A DNA stretch of 64,000 bases from Leifsonia sp. fls2-241-R2A-40a (GTDB taxonomy: Bacteria > Actinomycetota > Actinomycetes > Actinomycetales > Microbacteriaceae): NCBI RefSeq assembly GCF_030209575.1, contig NZ_JARVRS010000001.1, positions 2,790,001 through 2,854,000 on the forward strand, given 5' to 3'. Positions 33,080 through 40,445 of the stretch are shown piece by piece. The position numbers and the translations under genes are program-made. Numbering within the stretch: position 1 is the first letter of the stretch; the number at the start of each line of letters is the position of its first letter. The notes under the pieces are model-generated. The model saw only the letters and a program-made list of their open reading frames with translations, was not told the origin of the DNA and searched no databases.

Positions 33080-33469
33080 ATGGTCACCCCTCTCGAAATC
33101 TTCAGCGGCTTCAGCGTGAACGACATCCCCGCGGCGAAGGCCTTCTACGGCGAGACGCTCGGGCTCGCGGTCTCCGACGGCGCCATGGGCAACCTCGACC
33201 TCGAGCTGCCCTCCGGCGGTCACGTCTTCATCTACCCGAAGGCCGATCACACGCCCGCGACGTTCACCGTCCTGAACCTCGTCGTGGACGACATCGATGC
33301 GGCCGTCGACGAGCTCAACGCGAAGGGCGTCGCCACGGCGATCTACGACGACCCGGAGCTGCCGACCGACGAGAAGGGCGTGCTGCGCGGCCGAGCGGCG
33401 GACCGCGGGCCGGACATCGCCTGGTTCCGCGACCCGGCCGGGAACGTGGTCTCCGTCCTGCAGAACTGA
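33080..33469 (+). CDS. VOC-family protein
   Basis: This 129-residue glyoxalase/dioxygenase-fold protein has FSVNDIPAAKAFYGETLGLAVS at the N-terminus and IAWFRDPAGNVVSVLQN at the C-terminus. ATG 33080 is used rather than GTG 33071 because a -10-like CAGAGT ends 6 nt before it. It is the third VOC protein in the window. The substrate is unknown. Confidence 0.85.
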   Translation: MVTPLEIFSGFSVNDIPAAKAFYGETLGLAVSDGAMGNLDLELPSGGHVFIYPKADHTPATFTVLNLVVDDIDAAVDELNAKGVATAIYDDPELPTDEKGVLRGRAADRGPDIAWFRDPAGNVVSVLQN

Positions 33470-33476
33470 CGGCGGG

Positions 33477-33773
33477 TCAGACCGGCTCGTCGTCGCTGTC
33501 GAGATCGTCCGCCTCGTGGCGGTCCCGGTCCGACGGCAGATCGTCGGTGGAGCGCGGCACGGTCGACGTCAACTGGAAGGTGGCCTCCTCCGGCCAGCCG
33601 CGGTCATCCACCAGTTCGAAGACGTCGAAGGCCGACGCGCCGGCGAATTCGGACGGCACCCGGATGCGACTCGGCGGCACATCCACGTCGGTGGGCAGGG
33701 TCAACGTCTCGGGGATCTCCCCGTCATCGCGGAGAAGGACCGCCCGAAAGGTCCTCGGCGTTGAAAACGGCAC
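33477..33773 (-). CDS. Hypothetical 98-residue acidic protein
   Basis: I do not recognise the family. The protein starts MPFSTPRTFRAVLLRDDGEIPE, has a mixed alpha/beta central part (FDVFELVDDRGWPEEATFQL) and ends in a very acidic tail (DRDRHEADDLDSDDEPV). GTG 33773 is chosen because TAACCT (33781-33786) lies 7 nt upstream, as in other leaderless genes nearby. It has no signal peptide or membrane segment. Confidence 0.6.
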   Translation of the reverse strand: MPFSTPRTFRAVLLRDDGEIPETLTLPTDVDVPPSRIRVPSEFAGASAFDVFELVDDRGWPEEATFQLTSTVPRSTDDLPSDRDRHEADDLDSDDEPV

Positions 33774-33877
33774 GCCGGAAAGGTTAGGCGCGCATCGCGG
33801 AGAGCGCGACCCCCCCAACGGTGGATGCACCGCATGCCGACGAACCCGCCGGCGCCCCCGGGTCCTAGGATGTGCTC

Positions 33878-34711
33878 GTGGAGCCCATCGTCGTCTGTCT
33901 CTGGATCCTGGTCGTCGCGTGCGCTGCGACCTGGGTGCTCTCGCTGGTCACCAAGGAGCACTCCTGGGTCGACCGCATCTGGTCCCTCGTGCCGGTGGTC
34001 TACGTCTGGGTCTTCGCCGGCGCCGCGGGCCTCGCCGACCCGCGCCTCGACCTGATGGCGGTGCTCGTCACCCTGTGGGGTGCGCGGCTGACCTTCAACT
34101 TCGCGCGCAAAGGCGGCTACCGGCCGGGCGGCGAGGACTACCGCTGGGAGGTCCTGCGCGGGCGCATGCGCCCCGCGGCATTCGCTCTGTTCAACCTGTT
34201 CTTCATCGTGATCTACCAGAACATCCTGCTGCTGCTCATCGCGCTGCCCGCGTGGACGGCCTACCAGCACCAGACCCCGCTCAGCCCGCTCGACGTCATC
34301 CTGGCCGCGCTCTTCGTCGCCTTCCTGACCGGTGAGACGATCGCCGACCAGCAGCAGTGGCGGTTCCACCAGTGGAAGAAGTGGGAGACGGATGCGGGGC
34401 GTCAGCCGTCGCCGCGCTTCCTGCAGACAGGGCTGTTCCGCTTCTCCCGCCACCCCAACTTCTTCTTCGAGCAGGCGCAGTGGTGGGTCGTGTTCCTGTT
34501 CGGGTGCGTCGCCGCCGGCTCGATCCTGCAGTGGACGGTGATCGGACCGCTCCTGCTGACCGGCCTCTTCATCGGCTCGACCGTGTTCACTGAGAGCATC
34601 ACGCGCTCCCGCTACCCGGAGTACGCCGCGTATCAGGCGCGGACGTCGCCGGTGGTGCCCTGGTTCCCGGGGCGCGGGAACACGGCGCGCATGTGGTCGG
34701 AGTCCAGGTAG
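33878..34711 (+). CDS. DUF1295/steroid 5-alpha-reductase-like membrane protein
   Basis: This 277-residue multi-pass membrane protein has about six helices. The C-terminal signature RFSRHPNFFFEQAQWW and RYPEYAAYQARTSPVVPWFP is typical of DUF1295 and related isoprenylcysteine/steroid reductase folds, probably an NAD(P)H-dependent reductase or methyltransferase-like enzyme. GTG 33878 is used because TAGGAT (33866-33871) is 6 nt before it; GTG 33872 overlaps that hexamer. The last 79 bp overlap a convergent gene. Confidence 0.83.
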   Translation: MEPIVVCLWILVVACAATWVLSLVTKEHSWVDRIWSLVPVVYVWVFAGAAGLADPRLDLMAVLVTLWGARLTFNFARKGGYRPGGEDYRWEVLRGRMRPAAFALFNLFFIVIYQNILLLLIALPAWTAYQHQTPLSPLDVILAALFVAFLTGETIADQQQWRFHQWKKWETDAGRQPSPRFLQTGLFRFSRHPNFFFEQAQWWVVFLFGCVAAGSILQWTVIGPLLLTGLFIGSTVFTESITRSRYPEYAAYQARTSPVVPWFPGRGNTARMWSESR

Positions 34712-35139
34712 TCCGCGACTCCGATGAGGATGAGGCTGAACACGATCTGCTCGGTCACCATCCAGAGCGGGTAGAGCCCCGGGATCGCCGCGATCACCAG
34801 CGTGATCACCGGGAAGATCTTCGCGAACAGCCGGAGGCGCGAGTACGCCCAGTAGTAGCCCTTGCGCGCCCGCCAGGCGAAGTAGAACAGTGTGACCGTC
34901 ATCCCGAGGACGATGACCGAGCGCATCCACACCGGGAAGGCGATGCGGACGCCGTGCAGCGTCAGCACCAGCGCGACGACCACGGCGGTCAGGCCGATCA
35001 CCAGCTCCGCGGCGAGCAGCCAGCCGACCACGGTGAACGCCCGGCGGGTCCGGGGATGCTCGCGGCCGCTCTCGGGGACCGTGTAGCCGGCGTGGCGCCC
35101 GCCGGCGATCCGGTCGAGCCGCGCGAGCAGAGTTTCCAT
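34633..35139 (-). CDS. Hypothetical four-helix membrane protein
   Basis: This 168-residue protein has a polar N-terminus (METLLARLDRIAGGRHAGYTV) and four hydrophobic segments (about residues 35-62, 68-86, 103-120, 124-145). I do not assign a family. Its C-terminal 26 codons overlap the 3' end of the convergent DUF1295 gene, which is unusual, but both frames look gene-like in the unique parts. Confidence 0.65.
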   Translation of the reverse strand: METLLARLDRIAGGRHAGYTVPESGREHPRTRRAFTVVGWLLAAELVIGLTAVVVALVLTLHGVRIAFPVWMRSVIVLGMTVTLFYFAWRARKGYYWAYSRLRLFAKIFPVITLVIAAIPGLYPLWMVTEQIVFSLILIGVADYLDSDHMRAVFPRPGNQGTTGDVRA

Positions 35140-35171
35140 GAGAACACGGTAACCCGGGCTACGGTGGGAGC

Positions 35172-35636
35172 ATGTCGTGCATCCGGTTCAACACCCCCGC
35201 ACAGCGTGCGGCCATGCGTGACCACCGGCCGGCGATGCTCACCGCCGAACAGGCGGCAGCACTGCATCCCGCGCCGGAGGTGACCGAGAGCAAGATCCGT
35301 CGGCTGCGCCTGCTCGCGACGGACCCGAACCCGAAGATCCGGGAGGCGGTCGCCAGCAGCTACCACGCCCCAGCCGACGTCATCGAAGCCCTCGCGAAGG
35401 ATCCGGACGCCGGCGTCCGCGGCTGTGTAGCGAAGAACGAGGCGACCCCCTGCGACCTCCTGCGGGAGCTCGCGGACGACCGGTCCGAGACCGTGCGCGG
35501 CTGGGTCGCCGTCAACTACTTCGTCCCCGCCGACGTGATGGAGAAGCTCGCCGCAGATCGCAGCCGCACCGTCCGCGGCCTGGTGAAGTGGAAGGCGTCG
35601 CTGGCGGACGAGAGCCCGCAGCCCGCCGCGGTGTGA
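35172..35636 (+). CDS. LRV/HEAT-like repeat protein
   Basis: This 154-residue helical-repeat protein has four or so units of about 24 residues, such as RLLATDPNPKIREAVASSYHAPADVIEALAKDPDAGVRGCVA. They match leucine-rich-repeat-variant (LRV) repeats that form a protein-binding solenoid. TACGGT (35160-35165) is 6 nt before the ATG (leaderless). The next gene, an S4-domain protein, begins 2 bp after its stop. No function is known. Confidence 0.75.
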   Translation: MSCIRFNTPAQRAAMRDHRPAMLTAEQAAALHPAPEVTESKIRRLRLLATDPNPKIREAVASSYHAPADVIEALAKDPDAGVRGCVAKNEATPCDLLRELADDRSETVRGWVAVNYFVPADVMEKLAADRSRTVRGLVKWKASLADESPQPAAV

Positions 35637-35637
35637 C

Positions 35638-36039
35638 ATGCCCGGCACCTCCCCGCACACCGGCTCGACGGGTGGCCCGTCCAGCGTCCGCGTCGACTCG
35701 TGGGCGTGGGCCGTCCGTCTGTTCAAGACCCGCTCCGCCGCATCGGACGCCTGCAAGGCCGGGCACCTCAAGGTGAACGGCGACCGGGCGAAGCCGGCGC
35801 AGCCGGTCAAGGTGGGGGATGAGGTGCGCGCCTTCGTCGGCGACACCGAGCGCATCTACATCGCCCGGCGCCTGATCACCAAGCGCGTCAGCGCTGCGAT
35901 GGCGGCCGACTGCTTCGAGGACCGCACCCCGCCGTCCCCTCCGCGCACCGAGACGCCCGCGGCCGTGCTGCGGGAGCGCGGCGCCGGCCGGCCGACCAAG
36001 AGGGAGCGCCGCCTGCTGGAACAGCTCCGGGGCCGTTGA
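35638..36039 (+). CDS. S4-domain RNA-binding protein (Hsp15/RqcP-like)
   Basis: This 133-residue protein has an S4 domain at about 16-75 (SVRVDSWAWAVRLFKTRSAASDACKAGHLKVNG), followed by a basic tail (GRPTKRERRLLEQLRGR). Hsp15/RqcP proteins bind tRNA-charged 50S subunits and help rescue stalled ribosomes. This is the likely role here but is an inference. Its stop overlaps the next ATG by one base. Confidence 0.82.
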   Translation: MPGTSPHTGSTGGPSSVRVDSWAWAVRLFKTRSAASDACKAGHLKVNGDRAKPAQPVKVGDEVRAFVGDTERIYIARRLITKRVSAAMAADCFEDRTPPSPPRTETPAAVLRERGAGRPTKRERRLLEQLRGR

Positions 36040-36869
36040 TGGCGCTGGCGCGCATCGGCATCTCCGGGTGGACCTACGCGCCCTGGCGCGGGGTCTTCTA
36101 CCCGCCCAAGATGCCGCACCGCCTCGAGCTGGAGTACGCGTCGGAGCGCCTGGACTCGATCGAGATCAACGGCAGCTTCTACTCGCTGCAGCGGCCGACG
36201 AGCTACCGGACCTGGGCCGAGCACACCCCCGACCAGTTCGTCTTCTCGGTCAAAGGCGGCCGCTACATCACGCACATCCTGAGGCTCAAGAACGCGCGCA
36301 CGGCGGTCGCCAACTTCTTCGCATCCGGCGTCCTCGCGCTCGGCCACAAGCTCGGCCCGCTGCTGTGGCAGCTCCCGCCGACGCTGCAGTTCGAGCCGGA
36401 CGAGGTGGATGCGTTCCTCGCGCTGCTGCCCAGGACCACCGCCCAGGCTGCGGCGCTCGCGGGCGAGACGACCCTCGACGAGGACAGGACGCACACCGCG
36501 GTGAGCGAGGATCGCCCGCTGCGGCACGCGGTCGAGGTGCGGCACGCCTCCTTCGACGTGCCCGCCTTCACCGAGCTGGCACGGGCGCACGGGGTCGCGA
36601 TCGTGCTGGCCGACACCGCAGGCCGGTACCCGGTCATCCGCGACCTCACCGCCGATTTCGCCTACGTGCGCCTCCACGGCGACGAGGAGCTGTACACGAG
36701 CGGCTACACCGATGAGTCGCTCGACCGCTGGGCGGCCGAACTCGGCGGATGGCTGCAGCGCGGCATGGACGTGTACGCCTACTTCGACAACGACGTGAAG
36801 GTGCGCGCGCCCTACGACGCGATGGGGCTGCGCGACCGGCTCGCCGAGTGGACGCCGCGCCATCACTAG
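36039..36869 (+). CDS. DUF72 family protein (YecE-like TIM-barrel)
   Basis: This 276-residue DUF72 protein starts ARIGISGWTYAPWRGVFYPP and contains SIEINGSFYSLQRPTSYRTWAEHTPDQFVFSVKG, hallmarks of the YecE/DUF72 TIM-barrel. The biochemical function is not established. ATG 36039 overlaps the previous TGA (TGATG), so it is the third gene of a short operon with the LRV and S4 proteins. Confidence 0.88.
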   Translation: MALARIGISGWTYAPWRGVFYPPKMPHRLELEYASERLDSIEINGSFYSLQRPTSYRTWAEHTPDQFVFSVKGGRYITHILRLKNARTAVANFFASGVLALGHKLGPLLWQLPPTLQFEPDEVDAFLALLPRTTAQAAALAGETTLDEDRTHTAVSEDRPLRHAVEVRHASFDVPAFTELARAHGVAIVLADTAGRYPVIRDLTADFAYVRLHGDEELYTSGYTDESLDRWAAELGGWLQRGMDVYAYFDNDVKVRAPYDAMGLRDRLAEWTPRHH

Positions 36870-36879
36870 ACTCGAAGAC

Positions 36880-37512
36880 GTGGAGGGTGACAGCACCGCC
36901 GTGAGTTCACGGGTCTGGACGGTCCCGAACGTGCTGAGCTTTCTCCGGCTCGCTTTCGTGCCCGTCTTCCTCTGGCTGGTCATCACCGGCCAGGACGGCC
37001 TCGCCCTGCTGGTGCTCGTCTTCTCCAGCATCACCGACTTCCTCGACGGCTACCTGGCCAGGCGCCTGAACCAGATCTCCCGGCTGGGCCAGCTGCTCGA
37101 CCCCGCCGCCGACCGGCTGTACATCTTCGCCGCGCTCATCGGGCTGTGCTGGCGCGAGGTCATCCCTTGGTGGCTGTTCGGGGTGATCATCGCGCGGGAT
37201 GTGATGCTCGCGATCCTCGGCGTCATCCTCGCCAACCACGGATTCGGCCCGCTCCCGGTGCACCACCTCGGAAAAGCGGCCACGTTCTGCCTGTTCTGCG
37301 CGCTCCCGCTGCTCATGCTGGGGGAGGCGTTCGCACCGCTCGCACCCTTCTCCCTGCCGCTCGGCTGGGCCTTCGCGCTGTGGGGCGCGTTCCTGTACTG
37401 GTGGGCCGGAATCGTGTACATCAGGGAGACGGCCCGGGTAATCCGCCTTCCGGCCGATGACACCGGCGCGCGATCGGATACGCTGGACCGCAAGGAGGTA
37501 GACGGTGCCTGA
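36880..37512 (+). CDS. CDP-alcohol phosphatidyltransferase (PgsA-like)
   Basis: This 210-residue membrane enzyme has the complete family motif DGYLARRLNQISRLGQLLDP followed by AAD near residues 52-74, which binds CDP-diacylglycerol. It makes phospholipids such as phosphatidylglycerol phosphate or cardiolipin; the acceptor is not evident. TAGACT (36867-36872) lies 7 nt before the GTG (leaderless). It overlaps the following FHA gene by 8 bp, echoing the PgsA2-GarA neighbourhood of mycobacteria. Confidence 0.87.
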   Translation: MEGDSTAVSSRVWTVPNVLSFLRLAFVPVFLWLVITGQDGLALLVLVFSSITDFLDGYLARRLNQISRLGQLLDPAADRLYIFAALIGLCWREVIPWWLFGVIIARDVMLAILGVILANHGFGPLPVHHLGKAATFCLFCALPLLMLGEAFAPLAPFSLPLGWAFALWGAFLYWWAGIVYIRETARVIRLPADDTGARSDTLDRKEVDGA

Positions 37513-38011
37513 AGACATTAACCCGAACGGCCCAGCCGGCGGAGCCGACGACGCCGCCCGGGGCCCCCTCCGGGACGCGGCGGGCAATGAGGACACGACC
37601 GCGCGTTTCGGCGAGGAGTTCATCTCGAAGATGTACCCCTCAGGTGAGGTTTCGCCGGAGGAGCAGGAGGCGATCGCGGCCCTGCCGTCCGGCTCCGCGC
37701 TGCTGATCGTGCGGCGAGGGCCGAATGCGGGCGCCCGCTTCCTCCTCGACGCCGACGTCACCACGGCGGGCCGCCACCCGAACGCCGACATCTTCCTCGA
37801 CGATGTGACCGTGTCGCGTCGCCACGCGGAGTTCACGCGCCGCGGCACCTCGTTCGAGGTCCGCGACCTGGGCTCGCTCAACGGCACGTACTACGACGGC
37901 GTCCGCATCGAGAGCGCGCTGCTCGCCGACTCCGCCGAGGTCCAGATCGGGAAGTTCCGCCTCACGTTCTACGCGTCGCGTCACGACCTCGCCGCAGCGG
38001 CGAACGGCTAG
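37505..38011 (+). CDS. garA: GarA/OdhI-like FHA-domain regulator
   Basis: This 168-residue protein has an FHA domain at about 65-150 (TTAGRHPNADIFLDDVTVSRRHAEF and SLNGTYYDGVRI). An N-terminal acidic segment contains NEDTTARF, the position of the kinase-phosphorylated Thr in GarA and OdhI. In those proteins phosphorylation causes self-binding and relieves inhibition of 2-oxoglutarate dehydrogenase and glutamate metabolism. A perfect AAGGAGGT site precedes the GTG. The PASTA kinase at 53.6-55.5 kb is a candidate upstream kinase. Confidence 0.88.
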   Translation: MPEDINPNGPAGGADDAARGPLRDAAGNEDTTARFGEEFISKMYPSGEVSPEEQEAIAALPSGSALLIVRRGPNAGARFLLDADVTTAGRHPNADIFLDDVTVSRRHAEFTRRGTSFEVRDLGSLNGTYYDGVRIESALLADSAEVQIGKFRLTFYASRHDLAAAANG

Positions 38012-38703
38012 TGGCCCGGCCGGCCACCAGGGCCGCCGATGGTGCTCCGGCCCTGCTCAGCATCGGCCAGGTCCTCGCTCGGCTCACACCCGAGTTCCCC
38101 GACCTGTCGTCGTCGAAGCTGCGCTTCCTGGAGGAACGCGGGCTGGTCTCGCCGTCCCGTACCGCCTCCGGCTACCGCAAGTTCTCGCCCGACGATGTGG
38201 AGCGGCTGCGGGCGGTGCTCGCCATGCAGCGCGACCACTACCTGCCGCTGAAGGTCATCAAGAAGTACTTCGCCGACGTGGATGCGGGGCTCGACCCCGC
38301 ATTCCCCGGCACCGCTCCCGCGGGCTCCATCCTCGCCGGCTCCCGCCGGTACCGCCGCGACGAACTGCTGCGCGAGGCCGGCGCTGACGCCGAGCTCCTG
38401 CAGGAGGCGATCAGCACGTCGCTCATCGCCGCTTCGGACGTCTACGGCGACGAGGCTCTCACGGTGCTGCGGGCACTGGCCGAGCTGCGTCGCAGCGGCA
38501 TCGAGCCGCGGCACCTGCGCGGTTTCCGTGCGGCCGCCGAGCGCGAGATCGGCCTGATCGAGACGGCGCTGGTGCCCATCGCCCGCCGCAACGACGTCAG
38601 CAGCAAAGCCCGGACGGCCGAGCTGGCGCGCGAGATCGCGGCGCAGCTCGACGTGGTCCGAGGCAGCATCATCCGCTCGTCCATCGCGCGTCTGCGGCCA
38701 TGA
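38011..38703 (+). CDS. ftsR: MerR-family regulator, FtsR-like
   Basis: This 230-residue MerR protein has a DNA-binding head at about 15-85 (LSIGQVLARLTPEFPDLSSSKLRFLEERGLVSPSRT onward) and a helical C-terminal dimerisation part. It matches the Rv1828/FtsR type that sits next to garA and activates ftsZ in corynebacteria. GTG 38011 shares a base with the garA stop (TAGTG). The target here is not visible in the window. Confidence 0.82.
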   Translation: MARPATRAADGAPALLSIGQVLARLTPEFPDLSSSKLRFLEERGLVSPSRTASGYRKFSPDDVERLRAVLAMQRDHYLPLKVIKKYFADVDAGLDPAFPGTAPAGSILAGSRRYRRDELLREAGADAELLQEAISTSLIAASDVYGDEALTVLRALAELRRSGIEPRHLRGFRAAAEREIGLIETALVPIARRNDVSSKARTAELAREIAAQLDVVRGSIIRSSIARLRP

Positions 38704-38836
38704 AACGGTCGCGCCCACTCGACACGCCGGAGCCGAAACAGCGGATGTCGTTGCCCGGCGACCCCCGCATGAGTACCGTGGATGAAGCGACGCGGATGCG
38801 ACGCGAGATCCGCAACCCGGGCGAGAGGCGAACACC

Positions 38837-39385
38837 ATGAGCGAACTGAGTCGTGAAGACGGCGCTCGGTACGACCTCGGACTCCTGTTCACCGACGGTC
38901 TCCCCGAGATGGACGACGTGAACGGCTACCGCGGTGCGGTCGCCGCCCGCGCAGCCGGCATCTCCTACCGTCAGCTGGACTACTGGGCGCGCACGGGACT
39001 GGTCGAGCCGACCGTCCGCGGCGCCGCCGGTTCCGGCTCGCAGCGCCTGTACGGCTTCCGCGACATCCTCGTCCTCAAGCTCGTGAAGCGCCTGCTCGAC
39101 ACCGGCATCTCGCTCCAGCAGATCCGCACCGCCGTCAACCAGCTCCGTGAGTCGGGGGTCAGCGACCTGGCCCAGACGACGCTGATGAGCGACGGCGCGA
39201 GCGTCTACCTCTGCACCTCGAACGACGAGGTCATCGACCTGGTCAGCCGCGGCCAGGGCGTCTTCGGCATCGCGGTCGGCAAGGTCCTCCGCGAGGTGGA
39301 GTCGAGCCTCGTCGAGCTCGACACGCAGGCCGAGGCCATGGACGAGCTCGCCGCTCGCCGCGCCGCCCGCACCCGCGCCTCCTAG
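38837..39385 (+). CDS. MerR-family regulator, second of the GarA-linked pair (Rv1830-like)
   Basis: This 182-residue MerR protein contains GISYRQLDYWARTGLVEPTVRGAAGSGSQRLYGFRDILVLKLVKRLLDTG. It corresponds in position to Rv1830 of the mycobacterial garA locus. The DUF151 nuclease gene (Rv1829) normally between the two MerR genes is absent here. GAGAGGCG precedes the ATG. Downstream, after the stop, begins a palindrome array. Confidence 0.85.
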   Translation: MSELSREDGARYDLGLLFTDGLPEMDDVNGYRGAVAARAAGISYRQLDYWARTGLVEPTVRGAAGSGSQRLYGFRDILVLKLVKRLLDTGISLQQIRTAVNQLRESGVSDLAQTTLMSDGASVYLCTSNDEVIDLVSRGQGVFGIAVGKVLREVESSLVELDTQAEAMDELAARRAARTRAS

Positions 39386-39407
39386 GCCCCCACGCGCCGC
39401 CCCTTCC

Positions 39408-39538
39408 GCGCATTCGTGACGAATGCGCGCCGTTCGTCACGAATGGCCGCCATTCGTCACGAATCCCAGCGCGAGCCTCGTACCCATTCGTCACGAATGA
39501 GCGCCATTCGTCACGAAAGGCCGCCATTCGTGACGAAT
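39408..39538. repeat. Array 1: six 13-bp palindromes ATTCGT(C/G)ACGAAT in 20-bp phase
   Basis: Copies start at 39412, 39432, 39452, 39486, 39506 and 39526. Four are perfect; 39432 (first base G) and 39506 (last base A) have one change each. Spacing is exactly 20 bp within each triplet, with a 34-bp step between triplets. The 7-bp spacers are G/C-rich (GCGCGCC, GGCCGCC, GAGCGCC). The array fills the gap between the convergent second MerR gene and parA. The same motif and period recur at 46721 and 47749. Confidence 0.9.
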
Positions 39539-39556
39539 GACGGCCATGTCGGCGGC

Positions 39557-40366
39557 TCAGGACTGGGCGGTCGCGTACTCGCCGATGCGGGCGGTGCGCA
39601 GCACGCGCTCCAGCAGCATGTCGAAGTTGTGCGCCATCTCCTGCGCGCTCTCGCCCGGCCAGACGTGGAGGGGCTTGGCCGCGCCCTGCGCCTGCTGCAG
39701 CGAGGTGCGCTCCGGAAGCTGAGGGGAGAGCACGAGCGGCCCGAACATGTCGCGCAGCTCCTTGATCCGGAACTGGTGCTCGAGCGACTGGACGCGCGCG
39801 CGGTTGACGATGATGCCGAGCGGCTGGAGGCGCGGCGAGAGTCCGCGGCGGATCTCCTCGATCGCGCGCAGTGCACGGTCCGCGGCGGCCACCGAGAACA
39901 GGCCCGGCTCGGTCACCACGGCGACGCGGTCGCTCGCGGCCCACGCCGTGCGGGTGAGTGCGTTCAGCGACGGAGCGCAGTCGATCAGCACGAGCTCGTA
40001 GTCGTGCTCGACGTTCGCGAGCGCCTCCTCGAGCTTCCAGATGTCGCGGATGCTCGGGTGCGGACCGTCGAAGTTGATCGCCGACGGGCTTCCGATCATC
40101 ACATCGATCGTGCCGGAGCGGCCCTTGGTCCAGCCGGACGGCGCGATCGCCGCGCGCACGATCTTCTCCTTGGGGGAGGCGAGCACGTCGGCCACATTGA
40201 GGTGCCCGGCGACCTGGATGTCCATCCCGGTGGACACGTCCGACTGCGGGTCGAGGTCCACGACCAGCGTGCGAAGTCCCTTCGCGAACGCCGCCGACGC
40301 CAGTCCGAGCGTCACCGTGGTCTTTCCGACACCGCCCTTGAGGGAGCTAACGCTGAGTACGTGCAC
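39557..40366 (-). CDS. ParA/Soj-family ATPase
   Basis: This 269-residue Walker-type ATPase begins [27 protein letters not shown], a deviant Walker A with signature Lys. It also has VVDLDPQSDVSTG and LVLIDCAPSLNALT. ParA proteins position DNA or protein complexes on the nucleoid. No parB or canonical parS lies nearby, so it is an orphan. GTG 40366 is preferred because TAACGT (40374-40379) is 7 nt upstream (leaderless). Its stop is 18 bp from the palindrome array. Confidence 0.87.
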   Translation of the reverse strand: MHVLSVSSLKGGVGKTTVTLGLASAAFAKGLRTLVVDLDPQSDVSTGMDIQVAGHLNVADVLASPKEKIVRAAIAPSGWTKGRSGTIDVMIGSPSAINFDGPHPSIRDIWKLEEALANVEHDYELVLIDCAPSLNALTRTAWAASDRVAVVTEPGLFSVAAADRALRAIEEIRRGLSPRLQPLGIIVNRARVQSLEHQFRIKELRDMFGPLVLSPQLPERTSLQQAQGAAKPLHVWPGESAQEMAHNFDMLLERVLRTARIGEYATAQS

Positions 40367-40445
40367 GACAGCCACGTTACCTTTACTAGTGTTAGAGAAC
40401 CTAACCGTTTGCTGTGTGGTGTCGACCCCTGCTCGAAAGGTCCCC

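Noticed and set aside
39408-39538. CRISPR array.
   Set aside because: Repeats are 13-bp palindromes with 7-bp low-complexity spacers, far too short, and no cas genes are present.
39408-39538. parS centromere sites next to parA.
   Set aside because: The motif does not resemble the conserved TGTTTCACGTGAAACA site, and no parB is adjacent; copies also occur far from parA.
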